Source: Afipia massiliensis
Lineage (GTDB): Bacteria > Pseudomonadota > Alphaproteobacteria > Rhizobiales > Xanthobacteraceae
Direction of reading: 5' to 3'
Length of the DNA stretch: 64,000 nt
NCBI RefSeq assembly: GCF_014203115.1
Contig: NZ_JACHIJ010000008.1
Location: forward strand, 1-64,000
Shown: piece after piece, positions 52,889-63,017 of the stretch
Layout of the letters: every line of letters begins with the position of its first letter
Position numbering within the stretch: the first letter of the stretch is position 1
Program-made: the position numbers and the translations under genes
Notes under the pieces: generated by a model
Database searches by the model: none
The model's input: only the letters and a program-made list of their open reading frames with translations
What the model was told of the DNA's origin: nothing

Positions 52889-53674
52889 TTACGCATCGAC
52901 CGTATGCGGTTCGTACCACCCAAGACCTCCCATGGTGGTGGTCTTCGGCTTGTATTCGCAGCCGATCCAGCCACGATATCCGATCTCGTCGAGATAGCGA
53001 AAGAGGAAGGGATAGTTGATTTCACCGGTACCCGGTTCGTTCCGGCCGGGATTATCGGCGAGTTGGATATGCGCGATGCGGTCCAAATGCTTCTTCATAG
53101 TCGGTGCGAGATCCCCCTCCATGATTTGCATATGATAGATGTCATACTGGACGAACAGGTTCTCCGAGCCGACCTCTGAAATGATCTGGATTGCCTGCTC
53201 CGTTCCGTTGAGGAAGAACCCCGGAATATCGCGTGTGTTGATCGGCTCGATCAGCAGCTTGATTTGCTGCTTTGCAAGCGCCGAGGTGGCGTAACGCAGA
53301 TTCTCCACGAACGTGGCGTGAAGCTCCGCCGGATCGGCGTCCACCGGCGCTATCCCTGCGAGGCAGTTCACCTGCCGGCAACCCAGCGCCTTGGCGTATT
53401 CAATCGCGCGTTTGACGCCGTCGCGGAATTCCGCGACGCGATCGGGAAGGATAGCGATGCCGCGTTCGCCGGCACCCCAGTTTCCGGCAGGCAGGTTGTG
53501 CAGCACCTGTGTTAGTCCATGTTGCTGCAACTGTTCGCCCAGCACGGCTTTCTCGAAGTCGTAGGGAAACAGGTATTCCACGCCGGTGAATCCTGCTGCC
53601 TTGGCCGCTGCGAAACGGTCAAGAAACGGCAGTTCGTTGAAGAGCATCGTGAGATTGGCTGCGAATTTTGGCAC
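52889..53674 (-). CDS. hyi: Hydroxypyruvate isomerase
   Basis: The 261-residue TIM-barrel protein interconverts hydroxypyruvate and tartronate semialdehyde. It has FAANLTMLFNELPFLDRF near residue 4, LIEPINTRDIPGFFLN near 141, and VQYDIYHMQIMEGDL near 174, which hold the metal-binding Glu, Asp and His residues. It sits between gcl and glxR on the minus strand. Confidence 0.92.
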   Translation of the reverse strand: MPKFAANLTMLFNELPFLDRFAAAKAAGFTGVEYLFPYDFEKAVLGEQLQQHGLTQVLHNLPAGNWGAGERGIAILPDRVAEFRDGVKRAIEYAKALGCRQVNCLAGIAPVDADPAELHATFVENLRYATSALAKQQIKLLIEPINTRDIPGFFLNGTEQAIQIISEVGSENLFVQYDIYHMQIMEGDLAPTMKKHLDRIAHIQLADNPGRNEPGTGEINYPFLFRYLDEIGYRGWIGCEYKPKTTTMGGLGWYEPHTVDA

Positions 53675-53714
53675 GGAGAATGTCCTTTTCTTGTTTGTCT
53701 TGTGGTGGCTGCCG

Positions 53715-55514
53715 TCAAACGGGCAGCAGCTTGCCGCGAGAAGTCTTCTCCGGATTCGTCGGTGTGTCGTCGAGCGGCAGATCGAGCACGTCTTCGAATT
53801 CGACGATATTGTCGATCTCGGTCCCCATTGCGATGTTGGTGACCCGTTCGAGAATGAATTCGACCACCACCGGGACGCGATATTCCGCCATCATCTCACG
53901 CGCAGTCGCAAACGCGGCCTGTGCATCTTCCGGGTGCGTGACGCGGATCGCCTTGCAGCCGAGACCCTCGGCGACAGCGACGTGATCGACGCCGTAGACA
54001 CCGAGTTCCGGCGCGTTGATATTTTCGAACGACAATTGCACGTGATAATCCATCTCGAAGCCACGCTGTGCCTGCCGGATGAGGCCCAGATAGGAATTGT
54101 TCACGACGACGTGGATGTAGGGCAGCTTGAACTGCGCGCCGACGGCCAGTTCTTCGATCAGGAACTGGAAATCATAATCGCCTGAAAGTGCGACGATCTC
54201 GCGCGTCGGATCGGCGGCGCGGACGCCAAGCGCGGCCGGCAGGGTCCAGCCAAGTGGGCCGGCCTGACCGGCATTGATCCAGTTGCGCGGCTTGTAGACG
54301 CCCAGGAATTGCGCGCCGGCAATCTGTGACAAACCGATCACGCTGACGTAACAGGTGTCGCGGCCGAAGGCTTTGCTCATCTCCTCGTAAACGCGCTGCG
54401 GCTTGATCGGGACATTGTCGAAGTGACTCTTGCGCAGCATGGTGCGCTTGCGATCCTGAACTGCAGCGGGCCACGCCTGACGCTCCTTCAGCTTGCCAGC
54501 TTTGCGCCATTCCTTCGCGACTGCGACAAACAGTTCAAGTGCTGCTTTGGCATCGGAGACGATGCCGAAATCCGGATTGAATACGCGGCCAATCTGGGTT
54601 GGCTCGATGTCGACATGCACGAAGGTGCGGCCCTTGGTGTAGGTTTCGACCGATCCGGTGTGGCGATTGGCCCAGCGATTGCCGATGCCGAGTACGAAAT
54701 CCGACTCCAGCATGGTTGCATTGCCGTAGCGGTGGCTGGTCTGAAGGCCGACCATTCCAGCCATCAGGACATGATCGTCCGGGATTGCGCCCCAGCCCAT
54801 CAGCGTCGGCACCACGGGAACATTGACGATCTCGGCGAACGCCACGAGAAGGTCGGACGCATCGGCATTGATGACACCACCGCCCGCCACGATCAGCGGG
54901 CGCTCGGCAGCATTGAGCATATCGAGTGCCTTCTCGACCTGCCTGCGCGTCGCGGCGGGCTTATAGACCGGCAAAGGCTCGTAGGTCTCGTCGTCGAATT
55001 CGATTTCGGCGAGCTGCACATCGAGCGGCAGGTCGATCAGCACCGGACCGGGGCGGCCGGAGCGCATGATGTGGAACGCCTGACTGAAGACACGCGGCAC
55101 CAGCGCTGGCTCGCGCACGGTGACGGCCCACTTGGTGACGGGCTTTGCGATCGACTCGATGTCAACTGCCTGAAAGTCTTCCTTATACATGCGTGCCCGT
55201 GGCGCCTGTCCGGTGATGCACAAGATCGGGATTGAATCGGCGATCGCCGAATAGAGCCCGGTGATCATGTCGGTTCCGGCGGGGCCGGATGTGCCGATGC
55301 AGACGCCGATATTGCCTGCCTTGGCGCGGGTGTAGCCCTCGGCCATGTGAGATGCGCCTTCGACGTGGCGCGCGAGGATGTGATTGATCGATCCGCGCTT
55401 CTTGAGTGCCGAGTACAGTGGATTGATCGCGGCGCCCGGAACGCCGAACGCACAGACGACACCTTCCTTCTCAAGGATACGCACTGCCGCATCGATTGCC
55501 CGCATCTTTGCCAT
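53715..55514 (-). CDS. gcl: Glyoxylate carboligase (tartronate-semialdehyde synthase)
   Basis: The 599-residue thiamin-diphosphate enzyme joins two glyoxylates to tartronate semialdehyde and CO2. The ATG at 55514 ([18 protein letters not shown]) matches known Gcl starts, so the 20 extra residues upstream are dropped. The stretch [10 protein letters not shown] has no glutamate, as expected for Gcl, which lacks the usual ThDP-activating Glu. The ThDP motif [12 protein letters not shown] to VVNNSYLGL is near residue 462-495. Oxalate or glycolate breakdown would feed it with glyoxylate. Confidence 0.95.
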   Translation of the reverse strand: MAKMRAIDAAVRILEKEGVVCAFGVPGAAINPLYSALKKRGSINHILARHVEGASHMAEGYTRAKAGNIGVCIGTSGPAGTDMITGLYSAIADSIPILCITGQAPRARMYKEDFQAVDIESIAKPVTKWAVTVREPALVPRVFSQAFHIMRSGRPGPVLIDLPLDVQLAEIEFDDETYEPLPVYKPAATRRQVEKALDMLNAAERPLIVAGGGVINADASDLLVAFAEIVNVPVVPTLMGWGAIPDDHVLMAGMVGLQTSHRYGNATMLESDFVLGIGNRWANRHTGSVETYTKGRTFVHVDIEPTQIGRVFNPDFGIVSDAKAALELFVAVAKEWRKAGKLKERQAWPAAVQDRKRTMLRKSHFDNVPIKPQRVYEEMSKAFGRDTCYVSVIGLSQIAGAQFLGVYKPRNWINAGQAGPLGWTLPAALGVRAADPTREIVALSGDYDFQFLIEELAVGAQFKLPYIHVVVNNSYLGLIRQAQRGFEMDYHVQLSFENINAPELGVYGVDHVAVAEGLGCKAIRVTHPEDAQAAFATAREMMAEYRVPVVVEFILERVTNIAMGTEIDNIVEFEDVLDLPLDDTPTNPEKTSRGKLLPV

Positions 55515-55660
55515 GTCACACCTCGACTGGTTAAGTTCGGATGCAATCATCACGATGATGGCAGATCGTCTCAATGGTCTTGAATTTGTTTCCCGCGATG
55601 CGACGCACGCGTGAAATTCTCTCGCGCGATCAAATGACTAGGGAGAAGTAAAAGTGAAAA

Positions 55661-55674
55661 TTTGTACACACAAA
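55661..55674. promoter_or_regulatory. Palindrome upstream of gcl
   Basis: TTTGTACACACAAA has arms TTTGT and ACAAA around ACAC. It lies about 150 bases before the gcl start in the iclR-gcl gap and is a candidate operator for the IclR protein. Confidence 0.4.
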
Positions 55675-55690
55675 AATGCGGCGGTTGCGC

Positions 55691-56542
55691 TCAGTTCTTG
55701 GCTTGAACAACGGGCATGACGCCGCCGAGTGCAACAGTCAGTTCGGCGGCGACATCGCGTACGATATTGCCGATAATCGGTATGCGCTCGTCCGTGACGC
55801 GCGATGTCATTCCCGATACCGAAATTGCTGCAAGTGGCTCGCTGCAATCGTTGTAAACCACCGCAGCAATGCACCGAAGTCCCATGCGGGCTTCCTCGTC
55901 ATCGACCGCGTAGCCACGCTGCCGGGCGATCTGCAGCGCCTTAAACAGCTCGCCGGGCCGTACGATCGATTTCTCCGTCAAACGTGGCATGCCTTGACGG
56001 TGGATGATGGCATTCACGTCCTCGTCGGAATAGGTCGCCAGCACCGCCTTGCCGACGCCGGAGGCCACCATGGCCACGCGGCCGCCCACCTTGGTGAGCG
56101 AGCGCATGATCTCGCGGCTTTCCATACGGGTCAGAACGATGATGGTTTCGTCGTCGACGACGGCTAGATTGGCTGTTTCCCGCGTCTGATCGCGCAGCTT
56201 GCGCAGATACGGCATGGCGTGCGCGACGAAGTTCCGCCGTCGTGCGAACGTCGATCCGACGGCGAAGCTCCGCGCGCCGATATGCCACTTCGCCTCGCTG
56301 CGGTCGAATTGCACGAAGCGTCGCTTCTCAAGCGTCGTCAGCAGACGATGGACGGTCGAGGTAGACAGGCCGGTGCGCACCGCCAGGTCGGTGAGCCGGT
56401 AGCCTTCATCGTCTTCGGCAAGGGTTTCGATCAGCGTTAGAGCGCGGTTGACGGACTGCACGCCGCCATCTTTGCCTTCGGCTTCCGTCTCAACGCCGCT
56501 GCGCGGCTCGGCGAGCTTTCGCCTGATCACACTTTTCTTCAT
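55691..56542 (-). CDS. IclR-family transcriptional regulator
   Basis: The 283-residue protein has the N-terminal winged helix, with LTDLAVRTGLSTSTVHRLLTTLE at residues 50-72, and the C-terminal effector-binding domain, with GVGKAVLATY and GYAVDDEEARMGLRCIAAVVY near residue 215. It lies directly upstream of gcl-hyi-glxR in the same direction, as do known AllR-type regulators that sense glyoxylate. It probably represses that operon until glyoxylate is present. Confidence 0.87.
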   Translation of the reverse strand: MKKSVIRRKLAEPRSGVETEAEGKDGGVQSVNRALTLIETLAEDDEGYRLTDLAVRTGLSTSTVHRLLTTLEKRRFVQFDRSEAKWHIGARSFAVGSTFARRRNFVAHAMPYLRKLRDQTRETANLAVVDDETIIVLTRMESREIMRSLTKVGGRVAMVASGVGKAVLATYSDEDVNAIIHRQGMPRLTEKSIVRPGELFKALQIARQRGYAVDDEEARMGLRCIAAVVYNDCSEPLAAISVSGMTSRVTDERIPIIGNIVRDVAAELTVALGGVMPVVQAKN

Positions 56543-56591
56543 TGCTACCTACGGTCGTCGATAGAAGTGAAGGTCGTGCTGAGAAGAGAAA

Positions 56592-56618
56592 GGGTGCCGC
56601 CCTATTGAGGCGGCACCC
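56592..56618 (-). terminator. Terminator of the acyl-CoA synthetase gene
   Basis: GGGTGCCGCC and GGCGGCACCC form a 10-base stem with a 7-base loop. On the minus strand it is 13 bases past the synthetase stop and is followed by TTTCTCTTCTC. It separates this gene from iclR. Confidence 0.7.
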
Positions 56619-56630
56619 AATTGTCAGAAC

Positions 56631-58799
56631 TTACAGCAGGCCCGCGCCGCGTGCCCACTTGTACTTCGCGCCGAGAACTTCGACGGGGAGTTCAGTGGAG
56701 TATGCGTAAGCCGGGATGCCGTTCTGGTAGAGATACTCAGCGGCTTCCTCGACTTCGATGTCGCCGGCGAGGGAGGCTACCATCGGCTTGCTGATGCCTT
56801 TCGCTTCCATCTCCTTCTTCACCTCGACCATGTTGCGGGCGAACACCATCGGCGGCGTGACGATGGTGTGCCAGTAGCCGAGAATCAGCGAGTGAATGCG
56901 CTCATCCGACAAACCGAGTTTTACTGTGTTGACGTAAGTGATCGGCGGTTCGCCGCCGGTGATGTCCACCGGGTTGCCGGCTGCGCCGAACGGCGGGATG
57001 AACTTGCGGAACGCCGTGTCGAGATCGTCCGGCATCTTCATCAGCGACAGGCCGTTATCGACCACCGAGTCGGACAGCAGCACGCCGGAGCCACCGGCGC
57101 CGGTGATGATGAGGACGTTTTCGCCCTTCGGAGTCGGCAACGCGGGAATGCCGCGCGCAAATTCGAGGAGCTGACGCAGCGAGCGCGCGCGGATCACGCC
57201 CGATTGCTTCAAGACATCCTCATAGATCTTGTCGTTGCCGGCGAGTGCGCCGGTATGCGACGCTGCCGCCTTGGCGCCCGCCGAGGTGCGGCCTGCTTTC
57301 AGGACGACGACCGGCTTCTTCTTGGAGACGCGCTTGGCGGCTTCCGCGAAAGCGCGGCCATCTTTCAGGTCTTCGCAGTGCATCGCGATGATGTTGGTGT
57401 TCTTGTCCTGCTCGAAGAAGGCGAGCAGATCGTCTTCATCGATGTCGGATTTGTTGCCGAGACCGACGATCGCGGACACGCCCATCTTGGCGGATCGCGA
57501 GAAGCCGATGATAGCCATGCCGATGCCGCCCGATTGCGACGACAACGCTGTCGAACCCTTCACGTCATAAGCCGTGCAGAACGTCGCGCAGAGGTTGGCC
57601 GGGGTGTAGTAGAAGCCGTAAATGTTCGGCCCCATCAGGCGCACGTTGTATTTGTTTCCGATCGCGACGATTTCTTCCTGCAAGGCAGGCTCGTGCGCTT
57701 CGGCAAAACCGGACGGGATCAGGATTGCGCCGGGAATTTTCTTCTCGCCGCACTCGATCAGCGCGCCGGCCACGAACTTGGCAGGAATCGCGAACACGGC
57801 GGTGTCGATAACGCCGGGCACATCCTTGACGCTCTTGTAGGCCTTGCGGCCCATGATCTCATCAGCCTTGGGATGGATCGGATAGATATCGCCCTTGTAG
57901 CCGCCGTTGATGAGGTTCTTCATCACCGAGTTGCCGATCTTGCCGTCTTCGGCCGAGGCACCGATCACAGCAACGGATTTCGGCATCATGATACGGTTCA
58001 TCGCAGTCACGATTTCTTCGTTCGAGCGCGGAGCAGGGCGCGGCTTGTAGTCGAAGTCGACGACGATGCGCACGTCGGCGGCAATGGCGTCCTTCTTGGT
58101 CGCGAATACCGGATTGAGGTCGAGCTCGATGATTTCCGGGAAATCGCTGACGAGTTGGGAAACGTTGACGATGATTTCGGCGAGCGCTTCACGGTTCACC
58201 GGATCGCCGCCGCGGACACCTTGCAGCATTTCGTGGGCCTGGATGCCGTCGAGCATGGACAGCGCATCGGCATTGGTTGCGGGCGCAAGGCGGAAGGTGA
58301 CGTCCTTCAGCACCTCGACCAGCACGCCGCCGAGGCCGAACGCCACGAGCTTGCCGAACGAGCCGTCTGTAATCGAGCCGACGATGACTTCCGTGCCGCC
58401 CAGCAGCATCTGCTGAACCTGGATGCCTTCGATCTTGGCGTCAGCCTTGTACTTCTTGGCGTTCGCGAGAATGGTCTCATAGGCCTTTTCAGCGTCCGCA
58501 GCGGTCTTCACACCGACGATCACGCCGCCGGCCTCGGTCTTGTGGAGGATGTCGGGGGAGACGATTTTCATGACCACGGGAAAGCCCATGCCGGTCGCGA
58601 TCTTGGCGGCATCCGCGGCGGACTTGGCGACGCCTTCCTTCGGAACCGGAATTCCGTAAGCATCACAGACTAGTTTGCCTTCCGGTGCGGTCAGGCTGGT
58701 GCGTTTATCTGCTTTGACGGCGTCGAGAATTTTCCGAACGTCGGCCTTTGCCTGTTGTCCGACGTCGATCTTTCGCGCTGCGTCCTGCGAATGAGCCAT
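56631..58799 (-). CDS. NDP-forming acyl-CoA synthetase (acetate-CoA ligase family)
   Basis: The 722-residue protein is a single-chain NDP-forming acid-CoA ligase. An ATP-grasp domain comes first (about residues 25-235, with GFPVVMKIVSPDILHKTEAGG). A CoA-binding Rossmann domain starts near residue 270 (KSVAVIGASAEDGKIGN). The ligase domains carry the phospho-histidine near residue 515 in ASHTGALAG. Its place opposite oxc/frc, sharing their repeat, suggests that it makes oxalyl-CoA or another acyl-CoA of C2 metabolism. The substrate is inferred. Confidence 0.85.
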   Translation of the reverse strand: MAHSQDAARKIDVGQQAKADVRKILDAVKADKRTSLTAPEGKLVCDAYGIPVPKEGVAKSAADAAKIATGMGFPVVMKIVSPDILHKTEAGGVIVGVKTAADAEKAYETILANAKKYKADAKIEGIQVQQMLLGGTEVIVGSITDGSFGKLVAFGLGGVLVEVLKDVTFRLAPATNADALSMLDGIQAHEMLQGVRGGDPVNREALAEIIVNVSQLVSDFPEIIELDLNPVFATKKDAIAADVRIVVDFDYKPRPAPRSNEEIVTAMNRIMMPKSVAVIGASAEDGKIGNSVMKNLINGGYKGDIYPIHPKADEIMGRKAYKSVKDVPGVIDTAVFAIPAKFVAGALIECGEKKIPGAILIPSGFAEAHEPALQEEIVAIGNKYNVRLMGPNIYGFYYTPANLCATFCTAYDVKGSTALSSQSGGIGMAIIGFSRSAKMGVSAIVGLGNKSDIDEDDLLAFFEQDKNTNIIAMHCEDLKDGRAFAEAAKRVSKKKPVVVLKAGRTSAGAKAAASHTGALAGNDKIYEDVLKQSGVIRARSLRQLLEFARGIPALPTPKGENVLIITGAGGSGVLLSDSVVDNGLSLMKMPDDLDTAFRKFIPPFGAAGNPVDITGGEPPITYVNTVKLGLSDERIHSLILGYWHTIVTPPMVFARNMVEVKKEMEAKGISKPMVASLAGDIEVEEAAEYLYQNGIPAYAYSTELPVEVLGAKYKWARGAGLL

Positions 58800-58937
58800 T
58801 ACTTCCTCCTGTCACGTCCATTTTTTGGGAAACCGGATTGCGCACGGGTTGTCGGACGGCGTTTCCCGAACGCTTGAGCACCACGGTTGGGCATTGAACT
58901 GCACATCTTTCAGAACGTGCAGAGAAAAGCCTATAAG

Positions 58938-58953
58938 TGGCATTTGGCATGCC
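58938..58953. promoter_or_regulatory. Putative GntR/FCD operator, copy 1
   Basis: TGGCATTTGGCATGCC contains most of a perfect 12-base palindrome, TTGGCATGCCAA at 58944-58955. It lies 139 bases before the acyl-CoA synthetase start on the minus strand and repeats at 59018. Confidence 0.6.
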
Positions 58954-59017
58954 AAGAACCATGTTTGTCAAGCCTGTTCGCGGGGCTTTGACGATGTGTG
59001 ACCGCAGCTTGACACTT

Positions 59018-59033
59018 TGGCATCTGGTATGCC
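59018..59033. promoter_or_regulatory. Putative GntR/FCD operator, copy 2
   Basis: TGGCATCTGGTATGCC differs from copy 1 at two positions, and both are followed by AAGAAC. It is 60 bases before the GntR start and fits autoregulation. Confidence 0.6.
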
Positions 59034-59092
59034 AAGAACACAACGAAATGCTCCCGTGGTATACAGCCCTCAACCGGAGAGGGAGATGATTC

Positions 59093-59818
59093 ATGGTTAC
59101 TCAGAAAATTTCAAAGGTGCCGCTGACCGAAAAGGATATCGCGATCGTCCGCATCGCGCCCGAAGCCAGTTTCAAAAACAAGGCTTACGACGCGCTGAAG
59201 GAAGCCATCCTCAAGATGGACATCTATGCGAGTCCGGAGCCCGTCATGCTCGACGAGCGCGCGCTGTCGGAACATCTCGGTGTCAGCCGCACGCCAATCC
59301 GCGAAGCAATCGCGATGCTGGAGCAGGATGGTTTCGTCAAAACGGTTCCACGCCGCGGCATCGTCGTTGTGCGCAAGACCAAGGCCGAAATCGTCGACAT
59401 GATCCGGGCGTGGGCTGCGCTCGAGAGCATGGCTGCGCGGCTCATTACTACGACAGCGCGCAAGAAGGACATCTCCGCGCTGCGTAACTTCTTCAAAGAT
59501 TTCAACAAGGATCGTCTGCCGCAGGATCACATCGCCGAGTATTCGAAGGCGAACATCGCATTCCATCAGGCGCTGATCTCGCTAAGCGAATCCCCGGTTC
59601 TGGTCGATATGACCAACGATATCCTGCTGCACGTGCGTGGCTACCGCCAATTGACGATTGGCCGGACCGACCGCACCGCGGTGTCTCTGCCTGAACATCT
59701 CGCGATCATCGAGGCGCTCGAAGAGCGCGATACAGAACTGGCCGAGAAGCGCGCGCGCGATCACACGCTTGGGCTTGCGACTTATGTCGAAACCCACGGA
59801 CAGGAAATATTCACGTAG
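59093..59818 (+). CDS. GntR-family (FCD domain) transcriptional regulator
   Basis: The 241-residue protein has an N-terminal winged helix near residues 25-90, with LDERALSEHLGVSRTPIREAIA, and an FCD domain with the NIAFHQALISLSESPVL segment near residue 155 that carries metal-binding residues. It is 36 bases before oxc and divergent from the acyl-CoA synthetase. Two copies of TGGYATYTGGYATRCC lie in the gap, and a third lies after frc. It is the likely regulator of oxalate use. Confidence 0.88.
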   Translation: MVTQKISKVPLTEKDIAIVRIAPEASFKNKAYDALKEAILKMDIYASPEPVMLDERALSEHLGVSRTPIREAIAMLEQDGFVKTVPRRGIVVVRKTKAEIVDMIRAWAALESMAARLITTTARKKDISALRNFFKDFNKDRLPQDHIAEYSKANIAFHQALISLSESPVLVDMTNDILLHVRGYRQLTIGRTDRTAVSLPEHLAIIEALEERDTELAEKRARDHTLGLATYVETHGQEIFT

Positions 59819-59854
59819 ACCAACGATCAAAAAAAGAGACTAGGGAGTCCACCG

Positions 59855-61588
59855 ATGCTTACGACGGCGAAGACGACGGCTGCAAGTGACACAGAGCAGG
59901 ACCTGACGGATGGCTTTCATCTGATCATCGACGCGCTGAAACTTAACGGCCTCAATACGATCTACGGCGTCCCGGGCATTCCGATCACCGACTTCGGCCG
60001 CATGGCGCAGGCCGAAGGCATTCGCGTTCTGTCGTTTCGCCACGAACAAAATGCTGGCTATGCCGCTTCGATCGCGGGCTTCCTGACGAAGAAGCCCGGT
60101 GTCTGTCTCACTGTTTCAGCGCCCGGCTTTCTCAACGGTCTGACCGCGCTCGCTCATGCCACGACCAATTGCTTCCCGATGATCCTCATTTCGGGCTCAT
60201 CGGAGCGCGAGATCGTCGACCTGCAGCAGGGCGACTACGAAGAGATGGACCAGCTCGCGATCGCGAAGCCGCTGTGCAAGGCGGCGTTCCGCGTGCTGCA
60301 TGCGCAGGACATCGGTATTGGTGTTGCGCGCGCGATCCGCGCTGCGGTCTCCGGTCGTCCAGGCGGTGTCTATCTCGATCTTCCGGCCAAGCTGTTTGGG
60401 CAGGTGATGGACGCGGAAGCCGGCAAGAAGTCGCTGGTGAAGGTCATCGACGCGGCCCCGGCACAGATTCCGGCTCCTGATTCCGTCAAGCGTGCGCTCG
60501 ACGTGCTCAAGTCGGCGAAGAAGCCACTCATTATCCTTGGCAAGGGCGCATCCTACGCCCAGGCCGACGACGCGATCCGCGCTCTGATTGAGACGAGCGG
60601 CATTCCGTTCCTGCCGATGAGCATGGCCAAGGGCCTGCTGCCGGATACACATCCGCAGTGCGCCGGTGCGGCGCGCTCGACGGTGTTGAAGGATTCCGAT
60701 GTTGTCATGCTGATCGGCGCGCGGCTGAACTGGCTGCTGTCGCACGGCAAGGGCAAGTCATGGGGTGACGCTCCGAAGAAGTTCATCCAGATCGACATCG
60801 AGCCGAAGGAAATGGACTCGAACGTCGAGATCGTGGCGCCGGTGGTCGGCGACATCGGCTCCTGCGTCACGGCCCTTCTGCAGGGCATGGGCGGCAACTG
60901 GCCTGCGCCGCCTGCGGATTGGACCAAATCCGTTCAGAGCAAGCGTGACGACAACGTCGCCAAAATGGCGCCACGCCTGATGAACAACAACTCGCCGATG
61001 GATTACCACGGCGCACTCGGTGTTCTGCGCACCATCATCAAGGAGCGTCCGGATGCGATCCTTGTCAATGAAGGCGCCAATACGCTCGATCTCGCGCGCG
61101 GCATCATCGACATGTATCAGCCGCGCAAGCGTATCGATGTCGGCACCTGGGGCATCATGGGTATCGGCATGGGCTATTCGATCGCCGCGGCCATCGAGAC
61201 CGGCAAGCCGGTGCTCGCGATCGAGGGTGACAGCGCATTTGGCTTCTCCGGCATGGAAGTGGAGACGATCTGCCGCTACAAGCTGCCGGTCTGCGTGGTA
61301 ATCTTTAACAATGACGGCATTTATCGCGGTACCGACGTCAACCCCTCGGGCGGCTCAGACGTGGCGCCGACCGTATTCGTGAAGGGCGCTCGTTACGACA
61401 AGATGATGGAGGCTTTCGGCGGAGTCGGCGTCAATGCGACGACCCCCGATGAGTTGAAGCGCGCAGTCAACGCGGCGATGGATTCAGGTAAGCCGACGCT
61501 TATCAATGCGGTGATCGACCCCGCTGCCGGCAGCGAAAGCGGCCGCATCGGTAATCTCAATCCGCAAAGCGTTCTGAAGAAGAAATAA
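59855..61588 (+). CDS. oxc: Oxalyl-CoA decarboxylase
   Basis: The 577-residue thiamin-diphosphate enzyme turns oxalyl-CoA into formyl-CoA and CO2. It starts at the ATG at 59855. It has [20 protein letters not shown] near residue 36, the [17 protein letters not shown] region with the ThDP-activating glutamate near 63, and the ThDP motif [13 protein letters not shown] to FNNDGIYRG near 459-489. The last residues, SVLKKK, resemble other Oxc ends. It forms an operon with frc. Confidence 0.95.
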   Translation: MLTTAKTTAASDTEQDLTDGFHLIIDALKLNGLNTIYGVPGIPITDFGRMAQAEGIRVLSFRHEQNAGYAASIAGFLTKKPGVCLTVSAPGFLNGLTALAHATTNCFPMILISGSSEREIVDLQQGDYEEMDQLAIAKPLCKAAFRVLHAQDIGIGVARAIRAAVSGRPGGVYLDLPAKLFGQVMDAEAGKKSLVKVIDAAPAQIPAPDSVKRALDVLKSAKKPLIILGKGASYAQADDAIRALIETSGIPFLPMSMAKGLLPDTHPQCAGAARSTVLKDSDVVMLIGARLNWLLSHGKGKSWGDAPKKFIQIDIEPKEMDSNVEIVAPVVGDIGSCVTALLQGMGGNWPAPPADWTKSVQSKRDDNVAKMAPRLMNNNSPMDYHGALGVLRTIIKERPDAILVNEGANTLDLARGIIDMYQPRKRIDVGTWGIMGIGMGYSIAAAIETGKPVLAIEGDSAFGFSGMEVETICRYKLPVCVVIFNNDGIYRGTDVNPSGGSDVAPTVFVKGARYDKMMEAFGGVGVNATTPDELKRAVNAAMDSGKPTLINAVIDPAAGSESGRIGNLNPQSVLKKK

Positions 61589-61678
61589 AGCCACACCGTT
61601 GGGTGCATGTTGCGCCCAATCAATTTCAGTCCTCAAGCTCGGCGTCAGAAGGCGTCGGTTGATATGGAGTAGAAGATA

Positions 61679-62959
61679 ATGACACAGGCGCTGAAGGGCG
61701 TTCGCATTCTTGATTTCACCCACGTTCAGTCGGGACCGACATGTACGCAGTTGCTGGCATGGTTCGGCGCCGATGTGATCAAGGTGGAGCGTCCCGGCGT
61801 CGGTGACATCACCCGCGGCCAGCTTATGGATGTCCCGAACGCGGACAGCCTTTATTTCACGATGCTCAACCACAACAAGCGCTCGATCACGCTCGACACC
61901 AAGAACCCGAAGGGCAAGGAAGTCCTCACCGAGCTGATGAAGAAGTGCGACGTGCTGGTGGAGAATTTCGGCCCTGGCGTGCTGGATCGCATGGGCTTTC
62001 CCTGGGAGACCATCCAGAAGATCAATCCGAAATTGATCGTGGCGTCGATCAAGGGTTTCGGCCCTGGTCCTTACGAAGACTGCAAGGTGTATGAGAACGT
62101 CGCTCAGTGCACCGGCGGCGCTGCATCGACAACCGGTTTCCGCGACGGGCTGCCACTGGTCACTGGTGCGCAGATCGGCGACAGCGGTACCGGTTTGCAT
62201 CTGGCGCTCGGCATCGTGACCGCGCTTTATCAGCGCACGGTCACTGGCAAGGGACAGAAGGTCACCGCGGCGATGCAGGACGGCGTGCTCAATCTGGCGC
62301 GCGTCAAGATGCGCGACCAGCAGCGTCTCGCACATGGCCCGCTCAAGGAATACAGCCAGTTCGGCGAAGGCATTCCGTTCGGTGACGCTGTGCCGCGCGC
62401 CGGCAACGATTCCGGCGGTGGCCAGCCGGGCCGCATCCTGAAGTGCAAGGGCTGGGAGACGGATCCGAACGCTTACCTCTATTTCATCACGCAGGCTCCT
62501 GTCTGGGAGAAGATCTGCGATGTGATCGGCGAGCCGGGCTGGAAGACGCATCCAGATTACGCCAAGCCGGCAGTGCGTTTGCCGCGCCTGAACGAGATTT
62601 TCGCGCGCATCGAACAGTGGACCATGACCAAGACCAAGTTCGAGGCGATGGAAATCCTCAACAAGGACGACATTCCATGCGGCCCGATCCTGTCGATGAA
62701 GGAAATCTCCGAGGACAAATCTCTCTACGCCACCGGGACGCTTGTTGAGGTCGATCATCCGACACGCGGCAAATACATTTCTGTCGGTAACCCGATCAAG
62801 CTGTCGGACAGCCCAACCGTAGTGACGCGTTCGCCGTTGCTGGGTGAGCACACTGACGAGATCCTGAAGCAGGTGCTGGGCTTCAACGACAATCAGGTTG
62901 CCGAAACGCATAATTCGGGTGCGCTTGCTCCGCCCCGAAAGGTTGAAGCCGCAGAATAA
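61679..62959 (+). CDS. frc: Formyl-CoA:oxalate CoA-transferase
   Basis: The 426-residue class III CoA-transferase moves CoA from formyl-CoA to oxalate, so that oxc can run again. It has [22 protein letters not shown] near residue 11, the catalytic aspartate in [17 protein letters not shown] near 168, and a glycine-rich loop [10 protein letters not shown] near 245-254. Length and motifs match known Frc enzymes. It follows oxc by 90 bases and ends before a strong terminator. Confidence 0.95.
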   Translation: MTQALKGVRILDFTHVQSGPTCTQLLAWFGADVIKVERPGVGDITRGQLMDVPNADSLYFTMLNHNKRSITLDTKNPKGKEVLTELMKKCDVLVENFGPGVLDRMGFPWETIQKINPKLIVASIKGFGPGPYEDCKVYENVAQCTGGAASTTGFRDGLPLVTGAQIGDSGTGLHLALGIVTALYQRTVTGKGQKVTAAMQDGVLNLARVKMRDQQRLAHGPLKEYSQFGEGIPFGDAVPRAGNDSGGGQPGRILKCKGWETDPNAYLYFITQAPVWEKICDVIGEPGWKTHPDYAKPAVRLPRLNEIFARIEQWTMTKTKFEAMEILNKDDIPCGPILSMKEISEDKSLYATGTLVEVDHPTRGKYISVGNPIKLSDSPTVVTRSPLLGEHTDEILKQVLGFNDNQVAETHNSGALAPPRKVEAAE

Positions 62960-62992
62960 CGACGAGCGGTCGTATCATTCATTCATGTTGAG

Positions 62993-63017
62993 GCCGGCGG
63001 TTTCCGCCGGCTTTTTT
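62993..63017 (+). terminator. Rho-independent terminator after frc
   Basis: GCCGGCGG and CCGCCGGC form an 8-base stem with a TTT loop, followed by six T bases. It is 33 bases after the frc stop. Confidence 0.85.

Noticed and set aside
56868..58673. A 601-codon open frame on the plus strand opposite the acyl-CoA synthetase
   Set aside because: It is a shadow of the high-GC synthetase gene, with no motif of its own and no plausible start signal.
3448..62959. A single pathway for beta-oxalyl-diaminopropionate (dpaL plus oxc/frc)
   Set aside because: Attractive chemically, but the two gene sets are 55 kb apart, have different regulators and different repeats, and no deoxalylating enzyme is seen.
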